A stretch of DNA of 64,000 nucleotides from Dehalococcoidia bacterium. GTDB lineage: Bacteria; Chloroflexota; Dehalococcoidia; DSTF01; JACRBR01. Made by a program: the position numbers and the translations under genes. The stretch covers positions 85,597 through 149,596 of the forward strand of contig JADMII010000007.1 in NCBI GenBank assembly GCA_015478665.1. The letters run 5' to 3'. This document shows, in pieces, positions 27,414-34,899 of this stretch (its first letter is position 1; each line of letters opens with the position of its first letter). The notes below the pieces were generated by a model. It was not told where the DNA came from. It worked only from the letters and a program-made list of their open reading frames with translations, and did not search any database.

Positions 27414-28079
27414 ATGGTTCCGGCAACGCGCCTCTCGCAGCGGTCCGTCTCCTGGCTCCTCCTCGTGGTCGGAGTCGCCCTCATTCTCGCCGCAGGCTCC
27501 CTGTTCGTCCTCATCTCGACCGGCTTTGTCGGCGGCGGCAGCGGATCGAGCGGACCGGGGACGGTCACCGGCTTCGGCTCGGTGCTCTCCGCCCAAACGC
27601 CGGCGGCGCCGCCGACGGTAGCGGCGCCGCTCACGACGGCGCCGCTCGCCCGCGTGATCATCCCGGCGGCCAAGGTCGACGCGCCGATCGTGACGAAGGG
27701 CGTCGACGCGAACGGCGTCATGCAGGCGCCGGACAACGCGTACGACGTCGCCTGGTACGGGTTCTCGGCGCGGCCGGGCAGCGGCAGTAACGCGGTCTTC
27801 TCGGGCCACCTGGATTACGTCAAGGTCGGGCCGGCCGTCTTCTGGAACCTGAAGGACGTGAAGGCGGGCGACAGCGTCCAGATCCGGTACGCCGACGGCA
27901 CGACGCTCAACTACGCGGTCACCGCGGTGAACACGTTCGATGCGGCGACGGCGCCGATCCCGCAGATCGTCGGGCCGACGCCGAAGGACTCACTGACGTT
28001 CATCACCTGCGCCGGCACGTTCAACCGGATCACGCGGCAGTACGACAAGCGGCTCATCGTGCGTGCGGAGAAAGTCTAG
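27414..28079 (+). CDS. Class F sortase
   Basis: A 221-residue membrane-anchored transpeptidase. An N-terminal helix (WLLLVVGVALILAAGSLFVLI) leads to a catalytic domain with His in FSGHLDY, Cys in TFITCAGTF and Arg in DKRLIVRA. Class F enzymes attach exported proteins to the cell envelope or act as housekeeping peptidases in Actinobacteria and Chloroflexota. ATG at 27414 is preferred over GTG 27405, which lies inside the -10 box. A possible substrate with a GPNTG motif is encoded at 13.9 kb. Confidence 0.88.
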   Translation: MVPATRLSQRSVSWLLLVVGVALILAAGSLFVLISTGFVGGGSGSSGPGTVTGFGSVLSAQTPAAPPTVAAPLTTAPLARVIIPAAKVDAPIVTKGVDANGVMQAPDNAYDVAWYGFSARPGSGSNAVFSGHLDYVKVGPAVFWNLKDVKAGDSVQIRYADGTTLNYAVTAVNTFDAATAPIPQIVGPTPKDSLTFITCAGTFNRITRQYDKRLIVRAEKV

Positions 28080-28083
28080 GAGC

Positions 28084-28965
28084 ATGGAACACCTCTCGTA
28101 CTCCCTCTTCATTGTGTCGATCTTCGGTGCCGCGCTGGCATTCGGGCTCTACACATTGAACCTCGTCGGCGTGCGCATCGCGCTGCGCCAGGCGGCGACC
28201 GGCGCGGGCAACATCAGCATGCTGACAGCCGAACCGGCTTCGGGCGCCGCCGGACGCGCCGCTACCGTCGCGCTCGTCGGCACGGTGATGACGCTTGCGG
28301 CGACGATCGCGACGCGCGCGGTCGCGGCTGGCCGGCCGCCGCTTGGGAACATGTACGAGTACAACATCGCCCTCGCATGGGGGGTGCTGCTGTTCTCCGC
28401 GCTCTTCGAGCTCAAGTACCGGCAGCGGGCGAGCGGGATGATCGCCGCCGCGTTGGCGCTCGCGATCCTGGTGATCAACCTGAAGTTCTTTCCGAGCACG
28501 CTCGTCACGCTGGTGCCGGCGCTGCAGGCGAACCGCATCCTCGGCATCCATGTGGCGACGATGACAGTGTCCTACGCGGCGCTATCGGTCTCGTTCGCGG
28601 CCGCAGTGCTCTACCTCGTGCAGGGAGACGCGCGCCGCTTCGCCGGGATCCCACCGCGGCGAGCACTGGATCAGATCGCGGAAGCCTCCGTCATGATCGG
28701 CTTTCCGCTGCTCGCCCTCGGCATCGCCCTCGGCGCCTGGTGGGCGAATTCGGCGTGGGGCCGCTACTGGGGCTGGGATCCGAAGGAGACGTCGGCGCTC
28801 GTCACCTGGCTGATCTACGCCGTCTACCTCCACGCGCATCATCTCAAGTCCTGGCGGAACGAGCGGTCCGCCTGGCTCCTCGTCCTGGGGTACGCCGCTG
28901 TCATGTACACGTACTTCATCGTGAACCTCTGGGTTCCCGGGTTGCACAGTTATGCCGGAGTCTAA
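28084..28965 (+). CDS. ccsB: Cytochrome c biogenesis protein CcsB/ResC type (WWD domain)
   Basis: A 293-residue multi-helix protein of the CcsA/ResC heme-handling family (annotated CcsB under one nomenclature). The WWD signature is WGRYWGWDPKETSALVTW, with histidines in YLHAHHLK and others near residue 150 as heme ligands. It presents heme for attachment to exported apocytochrome c. Its usual partner ResB is not in the window. ATG at 28084 lies five bases after the sortase stop; a GTG at 28063 is possible. Confidence 0.92.
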   Translation: MEHLSYSLFIVSIFGAALAFGLYTLNLVGVRIALRQAATGAGNISMLTAEPASGAAGRAATVALVGTVMTLAATIATRAVAAGRPPLGNMYEYNIALAWGVLLFSALFELKYRQRASGMIAAALALAILVINLKFFPSTLVTLVPALQANRILGIHVATMTVSYAALSVSFAAAVLYLVQGDARRFAGIPPRRALDQIAEASVMIGFPLLALGIALGAWWANSAWGRYWGWDPKETSALVTWLIYAVYLHAHHLKSWRNERSAWLLVLGYAAVMYTYFIVNLWVPGLHSYAGV

Positions 28966-29182
28966 TCGCCGCACCCCGCGCCGGGTCGAGATCCGGCAAC
29001 CGCTGAGCCCGGTACCCGCCATCGTCGGCTTCGTGGTCGTCGCCGTCGGCATGTACCTGTTCGCCGAGTCGAAGTTCGCAAGCAACCCGCACCCGGTGCA
29101 CTGGGCGATCACACTGGGAGGCGGCGCCGTCGGCTACGGCTTCGGAACCGCCGTGGCCTGGGTGATGTCCCGCGGGGCGTGA
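28952..29182 (+). CDS. Small two-helix membrane protein
   Basis: A 76-residue protein of unknown function with a basic N-terminus and two hydrophobic segments (IVGFVVVAVGMYLF and ITLGGGAVGYGFGTAVAWVM). It overlaps the ccsB end by 14 bases, so it is translationally coupled and probably linked to cytochrome c maturation or the envelope. Confidence 0.6.
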   Translation: MPESNRRTPRRVEIRQPLSPVPAIVGFVVVAVGMYLFAESKFASNPHPVHWAITLGGGAVGYGFGTAVAWVMSRGA

Positions 29183-29194
29183 CGGAGGTTCGGC

Positions 29195-29695
29195 ATGGCT
29201 GCACGGCGGGTCGAGGCGACGGCCCTGGACCTCCGGCTGCTGGGGTCGATGCTCCGCGGGTTCAGCCCGCGCTCCTGGCTGGTGGCGCTCGTCGCATCAG
29301 CGGCGACCGCGCTCGCCATAGGCCTGCCGACGCGGCTGATCGCGAATGACTGGTTCGTGCGGATGACGCCGACGCGTCCGCAAGACTATGCGGTGTGGGC
29401 GGCGACCTCGCTCCTGGCAGGCGTCATCGCGGCGAGCTATCTCGGCGGCGGCTCGACGTCGTCGCAGTACCGGGTGATGTCCGGCGGCTTGGCGTCGTAT
29501 CTCGCCGTCGGCTGTCCGATCTGCAACAAGATCGTCGTCCTGCTGCTCGGCCTATCGGGAGCGATGACGTACTTCGCGCCGCTACAACTCTACATCGGCA
29601 TCGCCTCCGTCCTCCTGCTTGCCTGGACGCTGATCCTGCGGGCGCGCGCGCTCCAGCTCGCCTGCCCGGTCGCGCCGGTGCCGGTCCAGCCATGA
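29195..29695 (+). CDS. Membrane protein with a CPIC motif
   Basis: A 166-residue protein with about four helices (near residues 30-48, 68-86, 98-128, 135-150). The third region contains VGCPICNKIVVLLLGLSG, a CxxC at a membrane face followed by a Lys. I recall no assigned function; the CxxC and the thioredoxin/CcdA context suggest a membrane thiol carrier (inference). ATG at 29195 follows the small membrane gene by 12 bases. Confidence 0.65.
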   Translation: MAARRVEATALDLRLLGSMLRGFSPRSWLVALVASAATALAIGLPTRLIANDWFVRMTPTRPQDYAVWAATSLLAGVIAASYLGGGSTSSQYRVMSGGLASYLAVGCPICNKIVVLLLGLSGAMTYFAPLQLYIGIASVLLLAWTLILRARALQLACPVAPVPVQP

Positions 29696-29796
29696 ACGAG
29701 CGGCGGCGACGACGACGTCACCGTGGACTCCAGGGTCTGCCGGGGCGGGAAGCGGCCTGGACGGCCGCCCGACGGCGCGGCGAGGCTGCCGGATGA
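29692..29796 (+). CDS. 34-residue Arg-rich linker peptide
   Basis: A tiny ORF whose ATG overlaps the stop of the CPIC protein (ATGA) and whose stop overlaps the ATG of the methyltransferase (ATGA). About a third of its residues are Arg (MNERRRRRRHRG at the start). It may be a real peptide or merely a device that couples translation of its neighbours. Confidence 0.4.
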   Translation: MNERRRRRRHRGLQGLPGREAAWTAARRRGEAAG

Positions 29797-30722
29797 GCGT
29801 CAACGAGCATCCCGATCCGGGTCAGAGCCCGCCGCCCGATCCAGAGACATTACCGGCGGGCTGGAGGAGAGCGCTCGGCAGTCCCCTGATGGCCGAATTC
29901 CGCGCGGCTCTTCGCCTTCGCGACGACATGTCGCTCCGCGCGTCCGTCATCGATGACCTGAGCACGTACTATCACTGCAGCGAAGCGGAGTGCATCGAGC
30001 GGTCGGTGCACTGGGGCCGTTATTTCGACGAGGAGTGGGCCGCGGCCGTCTCACCGGAGGCGTTCCACCGCACGACGACGTCTTCGTCGTTTTCGCTCCT
30101 CTGGTACGCCTACTGCCAGGCCGAAGGCTACGTGTGGCCCGGTGTCGTCGGCATCGCGGAATCTGTGCTCACGGCCGCGCCGGCGGCCGGCGAGCACCTC
30201 GACTTTGCCGCTGCGGTCGGCGTGACGAGCCAGCTCTTCGCCCGCATGGGCTTCCGCACCACGCTCGCCGACATCTCGACCACGATGCTGGACTTCGCGC
30301 GGTTTCGCCTCGAACGGCGGGGCACGGCCGCCAGCTTCATCGACCTCAATGAATCAGCGCTGCCAGTCGGCGCCTTCGACGTCATCACCGCGAGCGACGT
30401 CCTCTGGCTTGTGCCGGACTTCGATGCCACGATGCGCGAGCTGTACGGCGCGCTGAAGCCCGGCGGCGTGCTCGCGGCGAACATCGCTCCCGGCGGCGCC
30501 TCGACCGCACCCTGGGAGCTGCAGCACGACGAGATGTCGCTGCGGCGCCGCCTGCAGGCCGTGGGCTTCGAGCCGGTCGGGCGCGTGACGGGCGTCTACC
30601 GGAAGGTGCACGCGGAGGGAGCCATGCGCTCGTATCGGCGCGTCCGCGACCTGATGCTGCTGAATCAATGGCGGTACGCGTATCGGTCGGCACGGTCGAA
30701 GCTGCGCGGGTTGCGGCGATGA
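29793..30722 (+). CDS. Class I SAM-dependent methyltransferase-like protein
   Basis: A 309-residue protein. An N-terminal helical part (~1-110) precedes a Rossmann-like domain. The SAM loop LDFAAAVGVTSQLFARMG lacks the usual GxGxG, but TTLADISTTMLDFARFR (acidic end of strand 2), FDVITASDVLWLV and LKPGGVLAANIAPGG match motifs of class I enzymes. The substrate is unknown. It ends the run that starts at the sortase. The next 225 bases to the convergent response regulator hold nothing recognisable. Confidence 0.75.
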   Translation: MSVNEHPDPGQSPPPDPETLPAGWRRALGSPLMAEFRAALRLRDDMSLRASVIDDLSTYYHCSEAECIERSVHWGRYFDEEWAAAVSPEAFHRTTTSSSFSLLWYAYCQAEGYVWPGVVGIAESVLTAAPAAGEHLDFAAAVGVTSQLFARMGFRTTLADISTTMLDFARFRLERRGTAASFIDLNESALPVGAFDVITASDVLWLVPDFDATMRELYGALKPGGVLAANIAPGGASTAPWELQHDEMSLRRRLQAVGFEPVGRVTGVYRKVHAEGAMRSYRRVRDLMLLNQWRYAYRSARSKLRGLRR

Positions 30723-30947
30723 TGCGGCCGGGCGACGCGGCGTTCGTCGTCGGCCGGTGCGGAAAGCTGGGGCCGCTGTCGACCTGCGGATGACGCGCCG
30801 CGTCCACGTGCGATCTTGCAGCCGCCGCCAGTCGCTGGCCGCCTCTCTGCCGAAGGCTCGTCGAACTGTGGAGCGACGAGACGCTTTGAGCCGTCGCTGG
30901 ATCCACCGGAACTGGAGCGCGCGTGCGACCAGCGCCCTGCGACCCTG

Positions 30948-31715
30948 TCACTTCCCCCCGCCTCGCGACGGCCGCACGACCGGGTACCCCAGTGCATACC
31001 CGACGCCGTGAAAGTCGATGATCTTCGACCCACCGATCGCGCCGTCTATCCTGATCCGCAGCCGCTCGATGCACGCCTGCAGCAGCTCTGTATCGAGCGC
31101 GTGCCGGCGGCCGAGCGCCTGCACCAGCAGCTCACGGTGCAGCACCGCCGCACCGTCGTGCGCGGTCAGCGTCTGCAGCAGCGTCCAGTCCGTCACGCTC
31201 AGCCGCAGCATCGCATGGTCGCGGAACACCGCCTGCCGCTCCATGTCGACGCTCAGGTCGCCGAGGCGCATGGCATCGCCCGGGTCTGACGGCGACTCAT
31301 CGTGCCGCAGCAGGAAACGCAGTCGTCGCTCGAGCTCGTCCGGGTTGAATGGCTTCTCGATAAAGTCGTCCGCGCCACGTCGGGTGCACTCGATGCGCGT
31401 CTCCGCGCGGGAGTCGCCGGACACGACGATGACGGGCACGTCGGCCTGCAGCTTCAGCGCTCCGACCAACTCCGGGCCGCTGATCCCCGGCGGGAGCCGC
31501 ACATCGACGAGGATCGCGTCGGGCTGCTGCGCGGTCGCCGCACGGAGCGCGCTCGCGCCCTCGGCGGCCGTGATGATCCGAAATCCGACCGTCGAGAGTG
31601 TGAGCCGGATCATCCGCGTCAGCGCCTTGTCATCCTCCACCACGAGGATCAGCGGCCCGCCTTCCCCGGCCGGCCGCATCGCGCGATCGTCTCCGAGATG
31701 TTCTTCGCCAGTCAT
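30948..31715 (-). CDS. OmpR-type response regulator
   Basis: A 255-residue two-component regulator. The receiver domain (~21-138) has the acidic patch EDD at 27-29, phospho-Asp71 in ILVDVRLPP, Ser99 and Lys121. The output domain (~150-240) is an OmpR winged helix (LSVTDWTLLQTLTAHDG, ELLQACIERLRIRI, GVGYALGY). No histidine kinase lies nearby. Its ATG overlaps the kaiC stop, so it is made together with a KaiC-like ATPase. Confidence 0.9.
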   Translation of the reverse strand: MTGEEHLGDDRAMRPAGEGGPLILVVEDDKALTRMIRLTLSTVGFRIITAAEGASALRAATAQQPDAILVDVRLPPGISGPELVGALKLQADVPVIVVSGDSRAETRIECTRRGADDFIEKPFNPDELERRLRFLLRHDESPSDPGDAMRLGDLSVDMERQAVFRDHAMLRLSVTDWTLLQTLTAHDGAAVLHRELLVQALGRRHALDTELLQACIERLRIRIDGAIGGSKIIDFHGVGYALGYPVVRPSRGGGK

Positions 31716-33160
31716 TTCAGCTCGCTGGATCTCTCTTCCTTCGGTTCATGGAACACATCGCCGATCGCGATCCGCGGTGGCTCGATGATGTACTCGCGCA
31801 CCGCCTTGTCGTGTCCGCTCCCGCGCATCTTCAGCACCGTCAGCGTCCGGCGCAGCTCGCCGTCACGCGTCGTCAGTTTCGTGTTGATGATCGAGTCGGC
31901 GATGAAGGAGATGTGGTTCACGCCGGCCTCCGGCAGCTCGGTCTGCGCCGCGGACTCGTAGGTCATCGCCACCGTCACGCCCACCCGCTTGAAGTAGTCG
32001 ACGATCGCCCAGAGATAGCTCTGGTACTTCCCCGGCTGATGTGCAGAAGCCTCCATCGCGGTGATCGTGTCGATGACGACGCAGCGCGCCCCGATCGCCT
32101 CCGCCCGCTCCTTGAAGATGATCGCGTGGCGGTCGAGGTCGAGCTCCGACGGCGAGACGTGGTACGCCTCGACCAGACCCTGCTCCTTCAGCCGATCCAG
32201 GTTCCAGCCGAACGCCAGCGAGTTGCGGGCGAGCTGGGACGCGTCTTCTTCGAAGCTCACGAAGAGGCTCGGCCGGCCCCGCTGCGCCTCCCCGATCACG
32301 AGGCTCAGCGCCGCCAGCGTCTTGCCTGAGCCGGCACCGCCGATGATCAGCAGCGCCGTGCCCATCGGCAGCCCGCCGCCCATCATGGCCGCCAGGCCGT
32401 CGATCGCGCTGCCGATGCGCCCCTCCGGCTCTTCGTACGCGCCGATGACGTTGGGGTTCATCCGCGGGTAGAGTGTGACGCCGTCGCGCGAGATATCGAA
32501 GAAATGCTCACCCGAGAAGTACCCCGTGCCGCGCATCTTCATCACCCGCAGGAAGCGCTTCTGCGCGTGCGGCTCCTCCGTCCCGTACAGGTAGAGGATG
32601 CCGTCGGCGATGGCGAACTCCGGCTGATCCCAGATGTCCTCGTGCGAGTACTCGCCGACGAAGAACGCCGTCACCTCCCACGCCGAAAGCCGCACCATCA
32701 GCTCCGAGGTGAACTCGCGGAACTCGCGCTCAGTCGGGAAGTGCTCGCGGATCACCTTGTAGCTATCGATCACCAGGAAGTCCGGCCGGTGTTCCTTCAC
32801 GAGCGCGTCCAGCACCGCCAGCACGCCCGGTCCGCCGTCGCGCATAAGGGCCGTGCCGAGGTCGCCGTAGACGACATCGTTGCCGACGAAGTTCGCGTTG
32901 AAGAACGAAAACTCCTGCACGTACCGCACCATCTTGAACACCGGCTCGGAGAGCGTGGCGAGATACAGCGACGTGCCGTTCGCGCGCGCGTTGGCGAAGA
33001 GCGCCTGCTGGCAGAGCACCGTCTTTCCGGTGCCCGGCGGGCCGGCGATGAAGACGATCGCGTACTGCGGGACACCGCCTTCGAGCACCTGATCGAGGGC
33101 GTCGACGCCCGTCGTGATGCGGCGCAAGTGGCCGTTCTTGCCGTCGTTAACCTGCACCAC
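31712..33160 (-). CDS. Double-domain KaiC-like ATPase
   Basis: A 482-residue RecA-fold ATPase with two KaiC domains. Walker A motifs are GPPGTGKT (40-47) and GGAGSGKT (274-281); Walker B strands are PDFLVIDSY and CVVIDTITAM. The catalytic Glu pair is intact in the second domain (SFEED, 304-305), but the first has SE (LATLSEP). Around the KaiC autophosphorylation site the sequence HISFIADS keeps the Ser and replaces the Thr by Phe (my alignment). No KaiA or KaiB is present, so a clock is unlikely; a signalling ATPase paired with the response regulator is more probable. Confidence 0.88.
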   Translation of the reverse strand: MVQVNDGKNGHLRRITTGVDALDQVLEGGVPQYAIVFIAGPPGTGKTVLCQQALFANARANGTSLYLATLSEPVFKMVRYVQEFSFFNANFVGNDVVYGDLGTALMRDGGPGVLAVLDALVKEHRPDFLVIDSYKVIREHFPTEREFREFTSELMVRLSAWEVTAFFVGEYSHEDIWDQPEFAIADGILYLYGTEEPHAQKRFLRVMKMRGTGYFSGEHFFDISRDGVTLYPRMNPNVIGAYEEPEGRIGSAIDGLAAMMGGGLPMGTALLIIGGAGSGKTLAALSLVIGEAQRGRPSLFVSFEEDASQLARNSLAFGWNLDRLKEQGLVEAYHVSPSELDLDRHAIIFKERAEAIGARCVVIDTITAMEASAHQPGKYQSYLWAIVDYFKRVGVTVAMTYESAAQTELPEAGVNHISFIADSIINTKLTTRDGELRRTLTVLKMRGSGHDKAVREYIIEPPRIAIGDVFHEPKEERSSELK

Positions 33161-33503
33161 GTGGCTGCCCTCCTCTGGTACCGCCGTTATGCACGAGACG
33201 TGTGGCGACCTCCTTGCCGAGGAGTCGCGCCAGAATCAGCATCACGACGCCAGAGAGGGCATCGAACGCCGCACGGATCTGGGCGTCCGTCTTGCCTTCC
33301 ATCGCCACTTCAAACGCCTCGAGATCGATCGCGTGATCGGCGATGCGCAGCAACTTCATCTCCGGGTACACGCCGTCGATCTCAACCGCCGCCCGCTCGA
33401 TGATCAGGTCCACCGTCGTCGCGCCGAGGATCGGCACGAGTTGCGCGCGCAGCTCCCGAAAGCGAGCGGCGTAGGATTCGATGCTGCCGGAGGTGTCAGC
33501 CAT
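33147..33503 (-). CDS. Small protein leading the KaiC-response regulator operon
   Basis: A 118-residue mostly helical soluble protein without a recognised family (ELRAQLVPILGATTVDLIIER; DAQIRAAFDALSGVVMLILARLLG). It overlaps kaiC by 14 bases and so is translationally coupled. It could be a partner of the ATPase. ATG at 33503 is six bases after a TAGAGT box with no ribosome site, pointing to leaderless translation from a promoter that contains a G12 tract. Confidence 0.65.
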   Translation of the reverse strand: MADTSGSIESYAARFRELRAQLVPILGATTVDLIIERAAVEIDGVYPEMKLLRIADHAIDLEAFEVAMEGKTDAQIRAAFDALSGVVMLILARLLGKEVATRLVHNGGTRGGQPRGAG

Positions 33504-33509
33504 GGCGTC

Positions 33510-33539
33510 ACTCTACGACGGCACCCCCCCCCCCCGCAA
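33510..33539 (-). promoter_or_regulatory. Promoter with a G12 tract in the -35/-10 spacer
   Basis: On the minus strand TTGCGG (33539-33534), an 18-base spacer and TAGAGT (33515-33510). Ten of the twelve Gs (33524-33535) form part of the spacer. Slippage would change the spacer length and thus promoter strength, as in known phase-variable promoters. Confidence 0.65.
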
Positions 33540-34040
33540 ATTTGGGCGCCATCGAGCACCGCCAGATCCGGCAGCGACGCGTCGTTATGTAATGACCGTG
33601 CCGAACGCGCGGCTGCGGCTGGTGCCGTTTCGTCCGCACCCACGCAGCGTGACGATCCTTGCCTGCGCGTCGCCGGCGCTCACGTTCGCCTCGTGCCGAA
33701 GCGCCGCCGCCGGCAAGCCCTGCGATGAGCGCCGCCACGCTGCCCGCCGGCCGCGGCGCACCGGAACCGGCGCTGCCGCGCCCGCTGCGGCGACGTTCGT
33801 CGGCACCCACTGCGGCAACGTTCGGCCCACCCAGCGGCGCGATCCCCGCGTCGGTCGTCGCCTACAAGGAGGCCGACCGCTCGCGCATCGACGTCTCGCC
33901 GGCTCGGCTCCTGCCGCGTACTCGGCCTACCGCATGGCCGAGGGCGAAGAATTCTGCGCCGCCCCCCGCCAACCAGACGCCGCCGGTCGTCGCGCAGACG
34001 ATCGCCGGTTCCACGAAGGTTGCCGCCGGACGGGGCTCGC

Positions 34041-34309
34041 GCTCTACCCGCGCGAGCGGCGGGACAACGCTCTGGGTGATGATGCGACCCAGACCGTCCG
34101 ACGGTTCACGCCCACGCGCGTGGGGCCAACGTCCATCCCCGCATCGACCTATACCGGCGCACTCGGGTTCACCCCCACGCGCGCGGGGACAACGTTAGCG
34201 GCGCATTGACCCTCGGTGGTGGGATGCGGTTCACCCCCACGCGCGTGGGGACAACGGACAAGGCCGACAGTTCGAGCGCGCGTCTGCGTGGTTCACCCCC
34301 AGGCGCGTG
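34041..34309 (+). CRISPR. Decaying type I-E-like CRISPR remnant
   Basis: Repeats of ~29 bases with the core GGTTCACCCCCACGCG followed by CGTGGGGACAACG, at 34103 (three changes), 34166 (one change) and 34228 (best copy). A truncated copy starts at 34290 and stops at 34309 where an IS begins. A badly decayed copy is visible at 34041-34069, 62 bases before the first, with an intact GGGACAACG end. Spacers are 33-34 bases. The palindromic stem is typical of type I-E. No cas gene is in the window. The 530 bases before it (33540-34040) hold no supported gene. Confidence 0.85.
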
Positions 34310-34660
34310 TGACCTGACCCCCGAAAACTAAACCAAGGTTGGTGTGCATCCGCTCGCGATCGTAGCATCGGGCAAGGAGGATGCATGCGGAAGTCAAAGT
34401 ACACGGAGGAGCAGATCGTCGGCGTGCTGAAGGAGCACGAGGCGGGCGCGCAGACGGCGGAACTCTGCCGCCGCCGGGGCATCTCGCAGCAGACGCTGTA
34501 CCGCTGGAAGGCGAAGTATGGTGGGTTAGGCGTCGGCGATGCCCAACGGCTGAAGGCGCTGGAGGACGAGAACCGGCGGCTGAAGAAGCTCGTCGCCTAC
34601 CAGCGCTCGACATCGACGCCCTGAAGGACGTTCTCAGGCGCCGCCACATCGATACAATGA
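34310..34660 (+). mobile_element. IS3-family fragment (left end plus broken orfA)
   Basis: The left end reads TGACCTGACCCCCGAAAAC, beginning with the TG typical of IS3-family termini, and interrupts a CRISPR repeat. orfA follows, but no orfB (integrase domain) and no right inverted repeat are visible. The right boundary given is approximate. Confidence 0.75.
34385..34624 (+). pseudogene. Truncated IS3-family transposase OrfA
   Basis: Seventy-nine residues of OrfA with the helix-turn-helix (YTEEQIVGVLKEHEAG, RRRGISQQTLYRWKAKYGG) and the start of the leucine zipper (LKALEDENRRLKKLVA). After LVA the frame breaks: adding one base restores the expected QALDIDALKDVLRR. So a one-base deletion ends the protein early. 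ATG at 34385 has AAGGAGG upstream. With orfB missing it cannot transpose. Confidence 0.85.
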
Positions 34661-34899
34661 CGGGACATGACGCGCGTGTGCCGGATGGGCAGCGCGGCTG
34701 CACGGCGCGTCAACGGCGCGGACGCCACGATCGCCAGGCCGGGAACGGCAGCCTGGTGGACGAGATGTCTGGTTCGGATCTACCCGCTTCCGTGGCCGGC
34801 GCCGCGGCGGTGGAGAATGGAAGTGTGCGGCGAACCGGGGCGACGTGATGGCGCCCGCGGGCGACGAAGCACGACGAGCTTGACACGGGAGACAGGACG

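Noticed and set aside
33481..34209. Plus-strand frame of 242 codons over the G-tract and CRISPR remnant
   Set aside because: It translates repeats and intergenic DNA, with repeated HAHA-type frames from the CRISPR repeats and no domain.
34880..34885. Perfect TTGACA just before glnA
   Set aside because: Only 14 bases remain before the ATG, so no -10 box fits; it is probably chance or part of the ribosome-site region.
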